55,239 nucleotides of DNA from Phycisphaerales bacterium (GTDB lineage: Bacteria > Planctomycetota > Phycisphaerae > Phycisphaerales > UBA1924), in the NCBI GenBank assembly GCA_022072615.1, contig JAJVHS010000012.1:37991-93229 (forward strand), given 5' to 3'. Position 1 is the stretch's first letter. Each line of letters starts with the position of its first letter. A program made the position numbers and the translations under genes. Shown piece after piece: positions 8,788-17,355 of the stretch. The notes under the pieces were generated by a model. That model had not been told where the DNA came from. It did no database searches and saw nothing but the letters and a program-made list of their open reading frames with translations.

Positions 8788-9963
8788 CTAATCGATCTTG
8801 GCCCGCGTGTTCTGGCAGGTGATGATGAGCCTGCGCACCGCGCCGACCGACTCCTCGAGGCTCATGGTCGAGATGATCGCCGCCTCCGCCTGGCGGGCGA
8901 GCTCGGAGAGCTTCTCGAAACCCACAAGCGGCGCGACGCCGGCGATCTGCTGGCAGAAGACCAGGCACTGGTCGAGGCTTGACGCTCGGACCGCTTCCTC
9001 GAGTTTCTTCGCCTGCGCATGCACCTCGTTGATGAAGCTGTCCACGAGCATCGCGGAGGGGTGGCCGGCGGGAAGCGAGGTGCTCGTGAGCCCCTTGCCG
9101 TCGTCCATCATGATGAACTCGGCGATGGCCTGGAGCAGGACGCTCTGGGTGAAGGGCTTGGAGATGTAGGCTTCGAGGTTGTGCTTCTCGCGCGACGGCG
9201 GCTTGATCTTCTGCGTGGTGAAGGGCAGGATCACGATCACCGGTGAGGCGACCCCCGACTGGCGAAGCTGGGGGAGGATTGAGCTGTCGGGCCTGGCGGC
9301 GCTCTCGGCCTCGCAGATAATCAGGTCAACGCCGGCCAGCGCCTTGGCGATGACGTCCTCGGGCTTGGCGATGATGTGCAGTCGGACCTGCGTCTCGCGC
9401 AGGTAGTGCCTCATCAGCCGCTGATCGAGCTCCGACCGGGTGACGTAGATCAACGTGCCGCGGAGCGTGCCGGGGTCGACGCGTTCCAGCGAGAACGCCC
9501 CGGCCTGCGGGGAGAGCTCGACGAAATCCGCGATCTTGACCGGCGCATCGAACTTGATGCCGACCTCGTGAACGATGCCCGAGAGGTGCGAGCACCTGGC
9601 GAGCGTGCCCTTGACCGTGACCTCCGTTCCGTCGTTGTGCGGGAGCGTGACCTCGCAGCGGCTGCCGGGGTAGAGGTAGGAGCTGTGCAGCACGCTCACG
9701 CCGCCGCACGAGAGATTCCGGCAGGCGACGCGGACCGACGCCTTGGAACCGCCCAGGTGCGAGACCGTCAGCGGCAGGTGCAGGTGGCGGAAGGGCCAGC
9801 GGACGTACTGGCGGTTGGAGACGGCGTGCTGTCCGTCGCGGCGGTCGAGCTCGTCGAGCAGCGCGTTGAGCTTGGCCATGTCCAGCCGCACCGAGTTCGA
9901 CACCGCGGCGTTGGCGGGCGAGTTGGGACGGGCATCGCCGGTCGGGGCCTTGGTCGTGGACAT
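8788..9963 (-). CDS. PilZ-domain protein with pseudo-receiver and Hpt-like tail, paralogue 1 (Glu at phosphosite)
   Basis: A 391-residue protein; the ATG at 9963 has GGAG nine bases upstream. Residues about 45-145 are a PilZ domain with the c-di-GMP contacts intact: RQYVR (Arg51, Arg55) and NLSCGG (from Asn83). Residues about 168-285 follow the alternating pattern of a response-regulator receiver, but the N-terminal acidic pair is absent and the phosphoacceptor position is Glu218 (LIICEAES); the Lys-Pro near the end (Lys269) is kept. Residues about 305-391 resemble an Hpt four-helix bundle (AGVAPLVGF, then L..LARQAEA), but the histidine position is Gln338. It is the last of three tandem paralogues. 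Expected behaviour is c-di-GMP sensing without true phosphotransfer (inference). Confidence 0.8.
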   Translation of the reverse strand: MSTTKAPTGDARPNSPANAAVSNSVRLDMAKLNALLDELDRRDGQHAVSNRQYVRWPFRHLHLPLTVSHLGGSKASVRVACRNLSCGGVSVLHSSYLYPGSRCEVTLPHNDGTEVTVKGTLARCSHLSGIVHEVGIKFDAPVKIADFVELSPQAGAFSLERVDPGTLRGTLIYVTRSELDQRLMRHYLRETQVRLHIIAKPEDVIAKALAGVDLIICEAESAARPDSSILPQLRQSGVASPVIVILPFTTQKIKPPSREKHNLEAYISKPFTQSVLLQAIAEFIMMDDGKGLTSTSLPAGHPSAMLVDSFINEVHAQAKKLEEAVRASSLDQCLVFCQQIAGVAPLVGFEKLSELARQAEAAIISTMSLEESVGAVRRLIITCQNTRAKID

Positions 9964-10132
9964 CCGCGGTTTCTCCGATGGCGTGTGAAGTTCAGGGTCG
10001 CCGGCTGTGGAATCGGACGTGCGGGTCGCGCGGTTCAACGGTCAAACCGGCCGGCGGCCCGTCGATCGCCGGGCGGGCGTCCCGGATCAACTGGCGCACG
10101 TGCGCCGCTGGTTCTGGGACGTGGGACCGCGC

Positions 10133-11290
10133 CTACCGCGTCCGGGCCTTCATGCAGGCCGAGATCAGGTGATGGAGATCGAGCGCCGCGTCCTGCACGC
10201 GCATGGTCGCCACCAGCGCGGCCTCGGCGCGTCGAGCCACGCTTGACATGCCCTCGAACCCGACCAGCGGCGCGATGCCGGTGATCTTGCGGCACAGCGC
10301 CAGGCACGCCTCGGCCTGGCGAGCGCGGACGGCCTGGTCGAGGCTCTCGGCGTGCCTGCGGACTTCCTCGACGAAGCTCTCGGCGAGATAGAACGACGGG
10401 TCGTGCGGTTCGAGCGAGGAGATGGTCAGCCCCTTCTGGGCTCCGCCGCGCATGAGCCCGGCGATGACCTGGAGGAGCGTGCGGTCGGAGATGGGCCGGA
10501 CGAGGGTGGCGTCGGCCTTGAGGCGGGTGGAGGGGTGCATCGACGTGGCCGTTTCGCTGGAGACCAGCACGACCATCGGCGCGCTGAACCCGCTGGACCG
10601 GAGCCGCTCGCTCGCCGGGGGTTCGGTCGCGACGTCGAAGTCCGCGTCCAGGAAGATGAAGTCGATCGACTTGGGCGAGAGCTTCACCGCGTCGTCGACG
10701 GTCGCGACGGAGCGCATCTCGAGCCCGGTGTCGCGGAGGTAATGGCCGATGACCTGGCTGTCGAGTTCGCTGGCGCCGCAGAGCAGGAGCTGGCCGCTGA
10801 GCGCCGCCTTGTCGACCCGTTCGATGGAGAGCACGTCCACCTGCCGCGTATCGGCGATGAAGTCTCCGACCCGGACCTCGCGGTCGAACTTGATGCCGAT
10901 CTCGTGGACGATCCCGCTGACGTGCGTGCAGCGGGCGATGATGCCCTGGAGCTCGATCGTGCCGCCGTCGCACTTGGGGATGGCGACCACGCACTCGTTC
11001 TTGGGGTGCAGGAACGCGTTGTGCAGGACCGAGAGGCCGCCGCAGGAGATGTTCCGCGACGCGACGCCGATCGACGCTCGCGACCCGCCGGAGTGAGTCA
11101 CGATCATCTGCACCCACGGGTGCCGGAAAGGCCAGCGGACGTACTGGCGGTTGGCCTTCCCGGCGCCGCCCTCGCGGGCATCGAGGAGGTCGAGCAGTTT
11201 GCCGAGCCGAGCCGGGTCGAGTCGGAGACTGTTCTGCCTGCGAGAGGCGTCGCTCGCTGGAGCATCTCTGGCCGGTGCGTGTTCTGTCAT
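10133..11290 (-). CDS. PilZ-domain protein with pseudo-receiver and Hpt-like tail, paralogue 2 (Asp retained)
   Basis: A 385-residue protein; the ATG at 11290 is preceded by GAGGGAAG with good spacing. The PilZ domain (about 45-145) keeps RQYVR (Arg49, Arg53) and NISCGG (from Asn80). The receiver-like segment (about 165-280) retains Asp215 at the usual phosphoacceptor position (FIFLDADF), but lacks the N-terminal acidic pair and has Arg265 where receivers have Lys. The C-terminal Hpt-like bundle (about 300-385) has Arg334 in place of the phosphorylatable His. The same domain order and the linker SSL..HDPS are shared with its two neighbours, so the genes arose by tandem duplication. Of the three, only this copy might accept a phosphoryl group at an Asp. 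Confidence 0.8.
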   Translation of the reverse strand: MTEHAPARDAPASDASRRQNSLRLDPARLGKLLDLLDAREGGAGKANRQYVRWPFRHPWVQMIVTHSGGSRASIGVASRNISCGGLSVLHNAFLHPKNECVVAIPKCDGGTIELQGIIARCTHVSGIVHEIGIKFDREVRVGDFIADTRQVDVLSIERVDKAALSGQLLLCGASELDSQVIGHYLRDTGLEMRSVATVDDAVKLSPKSIDFIFLDADFDVATEPPASERLRSSGFSAPMVVLVSSETATSMHPSTRLKADATLVRPISDRTLLQVIAGLMRGGAQKGLTISSLEPHDPSFYLAESFVEEVRRHAESLDQAVRARQAEACLALCRKITGIAPLVGFEGMSSVARRAEAALVATMRVQDAALDLHHLISACMKARTR

Positions 11291-11485
11291 GGCTTCCCTC
11301 GGTTGCGACAAGCCAAGTCCATGGTCGGACCAGTTGTTTCGTCGTTTCCGAGGGTCGTTCGCAGCGGGTGGAGCGAGGGCGTTCACCGGCCGGCTCGGCG
11401 GGGCGGGGTTGTACCGTCTGGAGAAGAACCGAGCGTCCGGGAAGCAATGAAGTTTTTACCGCATGTGAATATCCGCTGGAGGTTT

Positions 11486-12646
11486 TCAGGCGGCGGCGCG
11501 CGCACGCAGGCACGCGGTCAGGAGCTGGTGCAGGTCGTTGGCCGCCGCGTCCACGCGCCCCGCCGAGGCCAGCGTCGACTCGGCGCGGCGGGCGATCGCG
11601 GACATTCCATCAAAGCCCACCATGGGCGCGATGCCGGCGATCTGCCGGCACACGGCCATGCACGCCTCCTTTTCTGCCGTCCGCAGCGCCGATTCGAGCT
11701 GGCTTGCTTGGCGGCGGACCTCGTGCACGAAGCTGGGCACGAGACACTGCGACGGATGGTCGGCGGGGAGTGAAGAGAGGAACACGCCCCTGCCGGTTTC
11801 ACGCATCAGCCCGGTGATAACCCGGAGCAGCGACTTCTCCTCGACCGGTGTCGTCAGCACCGAGTCGGCTTTCAGCCGCGTGGATGGATGGATTGATGCG
11901 ACGCCATGGTCCGGGCTGAGGATCACGATCGGCGCACTGACCTCGCTGGAGCGGAGCCGCTCGGTGAGCGAGGGCTCGACGGAGAAATCCATGGCGGCCG
12001 AGAGCAGCAGCAGCGAGCGATCCCTCATGAGGGCTGCCCGGATCTGGTCGGGTGTCGTCGCGGTGGAGATGGTGAGCCCGGTCTCCCGCAGGTGGAACCT
12101 GACAAGCTGGGACTCCATCTCCGAGGCGCCGGCGATGACAAGGTTGCCCGAGAGGGACGCGGGATCGACACGCTCGACCGAACGGATCTCCGCCTCCGGC
12201 CCCAGATCGATAAAGTCGGCGATGTTGAGCTCGGACGAGAACTTGATGCCGACCTCGTGGACGACGCCGCTGAGGTGGACGCAGCGAGCGATGGTCCCGC
12301 TCACGATCGCGGCGGGCCCGGACCGCCGCGGGAGCGAGATATGGCACGTGCTCCCCGAATGGACGTAGGCCGAGTGCAGGACGCTCAGCCCGCCGCCCGA
12401 GAGGTTGCGGCAGGCAACGGAGATCGAGGTTCGCGAGCCGTCGATCTGGATGATGGTGAGCGGCAGGCAGACGTGCCGGAACGGCCAGCGAACGGACTTT
12501 CGACGGGTGACCTTTCCCTGATCCTCGCGTGCGTCGAGCAGGTCAAACAGCTTGCATAGCCGGACGAGGTCGAGGCGGACGGAATTCGCGCGGGCGTCGT
12601 GCGACCCGGCGGCCGGTTTATATGCTGTTCGTATCGAAGACGGCAT
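11486..12646 (-). CDS. PilZ-domain protein with pseudo-receiver and Hpt-like tail, paralogue 3 (Ser at phosphosite)
   Basis: A 386-residue protein. The frame is open far upstream, but that part lies opposite the beta-propeller gene; I place the start at the ATG 12646, with AAGGGGG just upstream and a length matching the two paralogues. The PilZ domain keeps RKSVR (Arg49, Arg53) and NLSGGG (from Asn81). In the receiver-like segment (about 167-281) Ser216 occupies the phosphoacceptor position and Thr266 replaces Lys. The Hpt-like tail has Arg334 for His. It is the first gene of the minus-strand trio, with about 195 bp to the next copy and its likely promoter in 12647-12815. Confidence 0.78.
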   Translation of the reverse strand: MPSSIRTAYKPAAGSHDARANSVRLDLVRLCKLFDLLDAREDQGKVTRRKSVRWPFRHVCLPLTIIQIDGSRTSISVACRNLSGGGLSVLHSAYVHSGSTCHISLPRRSGPAAIVSGTIARCVHLSGVVHEVGIKFSSELNIADFIDLGPEAEIRSVERVDPASLSGNLVIAGASEMESQLVRFHLRETGLTISTATTPDQIRAALMRDRSLLLLSAAMDFSVEPSLTERLRSSEVSAPIVILSPDHGVASIHPSTRLKADSVLTTPVEEKSLLRVITGLMRETGRGVFLSSLPADHPSQCLVPSFVHEVRRQASQLESALRTAEKEACMAVCRQIAGIAPMVGFDGMSAIARRAESTLASAGRVDAAANDLHQLLTACLRARAAA

Positions 12647-12815
12647 GCGACCCCCTTGCCCCGGTTCACTTCGGCCCCGGGGGCTGGGAGATCCGCAGCC
12701 CGACGTCGATTTTGGATCGATTCCGGAGTGCCCCGTCGCACGGTTGGAATCGTTAGACTGACTCGCGCCGTTCGACGCGGCGCATCCGGCCGCCAGCATT
12801 TCCCTGGAGAGATGA

Positions 12816-13880
12816 ATGTCCGACACGCCGACTCCGAATTCCGCCGCCGCGCCGTCCCGCCGAGGGTTTCTCAGGACCATGGCGGCGGCCGGGCTCGCCG
12901 GTTCGGTCGCGCCCTTTGTGCGCGCGTCCAATAAGTCCGGGCTCGAACCGATCATCGTCGGAACCGGCGAGTACACGTTCGAGGTCATCCACGACTGGGG
13001 CACGCTTCCCAAGTCGATGTCGTACGGGAACACGCACGGCGTGTGCGAGACGGCGTCGGGGAACATCCTGATAAAGCACACGGTGGGCGGCGACCCGGAG
13101 TGCAAGGACGCGGTGGTTGAGTACGACGCCAAGGGCACATTCGTGCGCAGCTGGGGGTCGGAGTTCCGCGGCGGCGCCCATGGGCTGCACCTGGCGCGCG
13201 ACGGGTCTGACGATGTGCTGTATCTGTGCGATCCCAACCGCGGGCTGGTCGTGAAGACCGACGTGCGGGGGAACGAGATCTGGCAGCGGGGCTGCCCGGT
13301 GGAGTCGGGGCTCTACAACAACCCCGGCGAGTACAAGCCGACCAACGTCGCGGTCGCCGCCGACGGGACGGTGTACGTGGGCGACGGGTACGGCAAGAGC
13401 TGGCTTCACATCTACAAGCCCGACGGCACCTACGTCCGGTCCTTCGGCGGACCGGGCAACCAGCGGGGCCAGGTCTCCTGCCCGCACGGGCTGGCGATCG
13501 ATGCGCGGTCCGGCGTCGAGCGGCTGGTGGTCGCCGACCGGTCCAACCGCCGGCTGCAGTACTTCACGCTCGACGGGCGGCACGACGGGTTTGTGACCGA
13601 TGAGATGCGGGCACCGTGCCATTTCCATTTCCACGGGTCGGCGATGGTGGTGCCGGACCTCGAGGGCCGGGTCACGATCCTGGACAAGGACAACAAGCTG
13701 ATCGCGCACCTGTGCGACGGCTGGACGGACAAGGGTTTCGAGCTGCGGGACAAGCCGCGCGATCGATTCGTCCCGGGCAAGTTCATCGCTCCGCACAGCG
13801 CGATCTTTGATCACGAGGGCAACATCTTCGTTGTCGAATGGGTCGAGGTGGGCCGGGTGACCAAGCTCCGCAGGGTGTGA
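12816..13880 (+). CDS. Tat-exported NHL/six-bladed beta-propeller protein
   Basis: A 354-residue protein. Residues 14-22, SRRGFLRTM, are a twin-arginine signal followed by a short hydrophobic stretch, so the folded protein should be exported by the Tat route. The rest is built from NHL-type repeats: GAHGLHLARDG, NVAVAADGTVYVGDGYG, CPHGLAIDARSG and SAIFDHEGNIFVVEW each mark one blade, and the spacing fits a six-bladed propeller. Close relatives are often annotated as peptidyl-alpha-hydroxyglycine lyase-like or 6-bladed beta-propeller proteins; I see no basis for a specific enzyme activity. It is divergent from the PilZ trio. Confidence 0.85.
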   Translation: MSDTPTPNSAAAPSRRGFLRTMAAAGLAGSVAPFVRASNKSGLEPIIVGTGEYTFEVIHDWGTLPKSMSYGNTHGVCETASGNILIKHTVGGDPECKDAVVEYDAKGTFVRSWGSEFRGGAHGLHLARDGSDDVLYLCDPNRGLVVKTDVRGNEIWQRGCPVESGLYNNPGEYKPTNVAVAADGTVYVGDGYGKSWLHIYKPDGTYVRSFGGPGNQRGQVSCPHGLAIDARSGVERLVVADRSNRRLQYFTLDGRHDGFVTDEMRAPCHFHFHGSAMVVPDLEGRVTILDKDNKLIAHLCDGWTDKGFELRDKPRDRFVPGKFIAPHSAIFDHEGNIFVVEWVEVGRVTKLRRV

Positions 13881-13923
13881 TCGGGGCGAGGTCGGCGAAC
13901 GCTGACGACTCGTACACTGGCGT

Positions 13924-14475
13924 GTGACCTCACGCGCTGATGACCAGACCGCACCGGCGCGCCGCGTGATGACGGCGTCGGCGTGGAGGCGGCGGCGCCG
14001 GCGGAGGATCGTCGCGGCCGTCGTCTTCAGTGCGCTGGTCGCCGGGTGCGTCGGACTCCTGTTTCTGTCACGGGCCAAGAGCATCGGCTACCGGCGCGGG
14101 TACCAGATGGTCGAGCTGCGCGATGGCATGGTGGGGTACTACGCCAACCGCGTGTACAAGAACTTCACGTGGCTGGACCGCGGACGCGAGGAGGGGCTGC
14201 TGATCTCCGCCGCGGCGAAGGTGCCACCCGGGCCGTACCGGCTGTACGCTCGGAACCAGTACTGGGTCGCGGTGTACGTCAAGCTCTGGCACGCGGCGGG
14301 CGTGCTCGCGGTGCCGACGGTGTGGCTGTGGTGGCGCGTCGGGCGCCGACCGCGGCGCGGACGGTGCGTCGCGTGCGGGTACGACCTTGCCGGGTTGAAA
14401 GCGACCGCCGGGCAGGCTGTTTCATGCCCGGAGTGCGGGGTCGTCGATGATGAACCGCGTGGAGAGTCCTTCTGA
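13924..14475 (+). CDS. Membrane protein with C-terminal zinc ribbon
   Basis: A 183-residue protein with a basic N-terminus, a transmembrane segment at about 29-48, an exposed middle region, a second hydrophobic segment at about 117-137, and a C-terminal ribbon with CVACGYDLAG (Cys148, Cys151) and CPECG (Cys168, Cys171). The ribbon should face the cytoplasm. This CxxCGYDL...CPECG ribbon is common in planctomycete membrane proteins of unknown function. The GTG at 13924 gives the full first helix; an ATG at 13969 is an alternative, and neither has a strong ribosome binding site. Its last 29 bp overlap the start of murG, so the two are probably co-translated. Confidence 0.7.
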   Translation: MTSRADDQTAPARRVMTASAWRRRRRRRIVAAVVFSALVAGCVGLLFLSRAKSIGYRRGYQMVELRDGMVGYYANRVYKNFTWLDRGREEGLLISAAAKVPPGPYRLYARNQYWVAVYVKLWHAAGVLAVPTVWLWWRVGRRPRRGRCVACGYDLAGLKATAGQAVSCPECGVVDDEPRGESF

Positions 14476-15628
14476 AACCGAGCGGCGTTCCCGTCCCGGC
14501 GTGCACGGCGTCGTCTTCGCCGGCGGCGGGACGGGCGGGCACATTTTCCCTGGGATCGCGATCGCCGAATCACTCCAGTCGATGCACGGCGACCGGGCCG
14601 ACTGCTGCTTCGCGGTGTCGGACCGTCCGCTCGACGCGGAGATTCTGCGTGTCGCCGGACGCCAGTTCGTGGTGATCCCGGCGGCGCCGTTTTCGGCCCG
14701 CCCGCGCAAGCTGCTGCGATTCGTCGGGCGGTGGGGTCGAGCGGTCCGGACTGCTCGTGAGCTCATCCGCGGCATGAAGGCCAGTTGCGGCGGCGGGGTG
14801 GATGTGCTCGCGATGGGCGGGTTCGTCGCGGCGCCGGTGGTGCAGGCGGCGAGGGTTGAGAAGGTGCCGGTGACGCTGGTCAATCTCGACGCGGCGCCGG
14901 GGCTGGCCAACCGGTGGATCGCGCGACGAGCGGCCCGGGTGTGCAGCGCGATGGAGGTTGAGGCGGGCCAGCTGGGGACCGGCCGGGTGCAGATGGTGCC
15001 GCCGATCGTCCGCCGGGCGGCACGTGCCGCCGGGACGGCGGCCGAGTGCCGCCGGATGCTCGGGCTTGATCCCGACAGGCCAACGCTGCTGGTGACCGGG
15101 GCGAGCCAGGGCGCCCGGTCGATCAACGCATTCGTGGCACAGTTTGCGGCCGGACGAGCGGGGCTCTTGCAGCAGGCAGGGTGGCAGGTGATCCATCAGA
15201 CCGGCAAGGGGGAAGCGGCCGCGGCCGAGCAGGCGTACGCGGCGGCGGGGGTGCCCGCGGTGGTTCGCGAGTTCATCGATGAGATGGGCGTCGCGTGGGG
15301 AGCGGCGGACGTCGCGGTCACGCGGTGCGGGGCGGGGAGCGTGGCGGAAGCGTGGGCCAACGCCGTCCCGTCGCTGATGATGCCATACCCCTACCACAAG
15401 GATCAGCATCAGAAGAAGAATGCCCAGGTGCTGGTCCAAGCCGGGGCGGCGGTGGTGTGCGATGACCTGATTGAACCCGGCGCGAATGACCGGGCGGTGG
15501 GACCGGTGCTCGAGCGGCTGATGCGGGATCCGCAGGAACGGGAGAGGATGCGGCGGGCGTTCGGCGTGCTCGGACCGGCGGACGGGGCCGCTCGGATCGC
15601 GAAACTGGTCAGCGGATCGTGGCGCTGA
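14447..15628 (+). CDS. murG: UDP-GlcNAc:lipid II GlcNAc transferase MurG
   Basis: A 393-residue GT-B glycosyltransferase. GGGTGGH at 26-32 is the MurG/lipid-binding glycine loop; further marks are MGGFVAAPVV near 123, GASQGARSIN near 218, the donor-site RCGAGSVAEAW near 290, and PYPYHKDQHQ with the Gln/Glu that contacts UDP-GlcNAc. MurG adds GlcNAc to lipid I on the cytoplasmic face to make lipid II. Normally murG sits in the division/cell-wall cluster; here it is alone, overlapping an upstream zinc-ribbon gene and followed by two more. The about 20 extra residues before the glycine loop may mean translation starts slightly later. Confidence 0.88.
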   Translation: MMNRVESPSETERRSRPGVHGVVFAGGGTGGHIFPGIAIAESLQSMHGDRADCCFAVSDRPLDAEILRVAGRQFVVIPAAPFSARPRKLLRFVGRWGRAVRTARELIRGMKASCGGGVDVLAMGGFVAAPVVQAARVEKVPVTLVNLDAAPGLANRWIARRAARVCSAMEVEAGQLGTGRVQMVPPIVRRAARAAGTAAECRRMLGLDPDRPTLLVTGASQGARSINAFVAQFAAGRAGLLQQAGWQVIHQTGKGEAAAAEQAYAAAGVPAVVREFIDEMGVAWGAADVAVTRCGAGSVAEAWANAVPSLMMPYPYHKDQHQKKNAQVLVQAGAAVVCDDLIEPGANDRAVGPVLERLMRDPQERERMRRAFGVLGPADGAARIAKLVSGSWR

Positions 15629-15679
15629 GAACGCCGAACCGGTGCAACGATGTCCGTGAAATCCCAGTAAAGTGAGTTC

Positions 15680-16390
15680 ATGGCGCATTCGCGCGTGTGC
15701 TCGGCGTGCGGGCACGACACCTGCGGGACAGCTCCCTTCACCGAGCCCCGATACGGGCTGACGGTGATCCGCTGCGCGGCGTGTTCTGGCGTGATGGCGA
15801 CGCGGCGATGGGCGGGGTTCGTGGGCTGGTGGCGCCACGCGAGGCGCGTGCTGGATGCTGCCGTCGTGCTCGGGGTGCAGCTCGCGTGCGCGACCGCGGC
15901 CATCCTGGGGCTGGCGTTCGTGTCCTTCGGCGTGAGCATCGAACTGTCGCAGGCGGGCTTCTACATTCCTTCGCTCCTCACCGGGGCGAGCGCCGGGTCG
16001 GGAGAGACATTGCGGGAATGGGCCGAGGGGCGCGGGTGGGGACCCGTCGCGGGGCTTGGTCTGATCAGTGCCTTTACCGGGATCTGGGTGGGAGCGATGT
16101 TCGGGCAGCGCGGCGTGATGCGGGCGTTCGCCATCGTCGCCGGCTCCGCGCTGGTGGTGTCGCAGGTGACGGTCGCGGTGATCCGGGCAAACAGCGGTCC
16201 CGGCGGTATTTTTCCGGGCGGCGCCTCGTTCGCCGATCCGGCGGGGACCGCGCTGCTGCTTCTGGCGGGGTTGATCGTCGCCGGCGGGTTCGTCCCGGTC
16301 GGCCTGGGGGCCGGGGCGGCATTGCGGCTGCTGCGGCGGAACGTGATCGGCACGCTCGTTCGCATGGAGCGCCGGAGGAGAAGGCGATGA
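15680..16390 (+). CDS. Four-helix membrane protein with N-terminal zinc ribbon (paralogue of next gene)
   Basis: A 236-residue protein. The N-terminus is a zinc ribbon: CSACG at 7-11 and CAAC at about 32-35, separated by EPRYGLTVIRC. Four hydrophobic segments follow at about 58-86, 113-133, 149-167 and 190-213, and the C-terminus is basic. The ribbon and its EP.YGL..(V/I)RC spacer match the next gene, so the pair are diverged tandem duplicates. The stop codon overlaps the next start in an ATGA. The function is unknown; co-transcription with murG, 51 bp upstream, hints at an envelope role but does not prove it. Confidence 0.75.
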   Translation: MAHSRVCSACGHDTCGTAPFTEPRYGLTVIRCAACSGVMATRRWAGFVGWWRHARRVLDAAVVLGVQLACATAAILGLAFVSFGVSIELSQAGFYIPSLLTGASAGSGETLREWAEGRGWGPVAGLGLISAFTGIWVGAMFGQRGVMRAFAIVAGSALVVSQVTVAVIRANSGPGGIFPGGASFADPAGTALLLLAGLIVAGGFVPVGLGAGAALRLLRRNVIGTLVRMERRRRRR

Positions 16391-17334
16391 GCGACCAGCA
16401 GCGACAGGTCCCGGGTGAGTCACCGGCGCGGGCGGAGGACGCGGATCGCCGGATGCCGGAGATCGTCGGCGACCGCCCGTGCGCCACGTGCGGGTTCAAC
16501 CTGCACGGGCAGATCATCACGCGCGAGCCGCACTACGGGCTGCTGATCGTGCGCTGCCCTGAGTGCTCGGCGGTGGCGCCGCTCCAGGAATACCCGTCGC
16601 TGGGCCGGTGGTCGGTCCGCCTGTCGCGCCTCGCCGCGGCGGTGTTCGTGCTGGCGGTCATCGGCGCCTTCGCCGGGACGTCGATCATGATGGCCGGCAT
16701 CGCGACCATCTACCGCGAGTCGGCGGTGCGCGAGGTGGCGAGGCGGATCGCGACCGAGCACCGCGATTATCAGAACGCCCAGACGGCCGCGGGCACAACG
16801 GGCGCCACGCGCGGGGTCTTCGCGCAGCTCAACGGCTGGGAGTACGACCTGATCGACATGAACTGGTGGGCGACGGTCAACCCCGCGACGTTTACGGGCG
16901 ACATCCCGGCGTTCTGGTCGCGGCTGACGCGGGAGGAGTGGACGGGCGTGGGCGGCCTGATCCTGCTGTTCGGCGTCGTGGGCAGCGTGTGGTCGGTCAT
17001 GCTGTGCGCCGTTCCACGCCGGAAGATCCTGCTGTTCGCACTGTTTGTCATGATGGCGGCGCTAACGGTTCACGCCGTGATGACGGTCAGCGACTCGCAG
17101 CGCAGCACCCCCCTGACGATGGCGATCGTGCTCGCGCGGCAGCTCGTGAAGGATGATTCGGGCTGGTGGGTGATCGGCCTCGAGACCGCGGCGATCTCGA
17201 TTGGGCTGATCCTGGGCCGCCCGCTCTGCCGGCTGCTGCTGCGGGCTTTGCTCGTGCCGCGCCACCTGTATGTCTTCGGCTGGCTCTGGACGTGCGACGG
17301 CGCCGCCCTGCCCAGGCCGGCGCGCCGTTCCTGA
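16387..17334 (+). CDS. Four-helix membrane protein with N-terminal zinc ribbon
   Basis: A 315-residue protein. The start at 16387 overlaps the preceding stop (ATGA); the frame is open much further upstream but that stretch is another frame of the previous gene. The ribbon has CATCGFNL (about 36-43) and CPECS (about 64-68), separated by EPHYGLLIVRC. Four hydrophobic segments lie at about 83-105, 180-200, 213-234 and 262-285, with an extra extracytoplasmic region of about 70 residues between the first two. It is larger than its tandem paralogue mainly because of that loop. No enzymatic motif is visible. Confidence 0.75.
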   Translation: MSDQQRQVPGESPARAEDADRRMPEIVGDRPCATCGFNLHGQIITREPHYGLLIVRCPECSAVAPLQEYPSLGRWSVRLSRLAAAVFVLAVIGAFAGTSIMMAGIATIYRESAVREVARRIATEHRDYQNAQTAAGTTGATRGVFAQLNGWEYDLIDMNWWATVNPATFTGDIPAFWSRLTREEWTGVGGLILLFGVVGSVWSVMLCAVPRRKILLFALFVMMAALTVHAVMTVSDSQRSTPLTMAIVLARQLVKDDSGWWVIGLETAAISIGLILGRPLCRLLLRALLVPRHLYVFGWLWTCDGAALPRPARRS

Positions 17335-17355
17335 TCACGTCGATGCAGCCAGCGA

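Noticed and set aside
10035..11513. Alternative minus-strand frame (492 codons) overlapping PilZ paralogue 2
   Set aside because: Arg/Pro/His-rich; the neighbouring frame has the PilZ motifs shared with the two other paralogues.
12647..13237. N-terminal extension of PilZ paralogue 3 up to 13237
   Set aside because: It would lie antisense to the Tat-propeller gene and has no counterpart in the two paralogues; the start at 12646 has a ribosome binding site.
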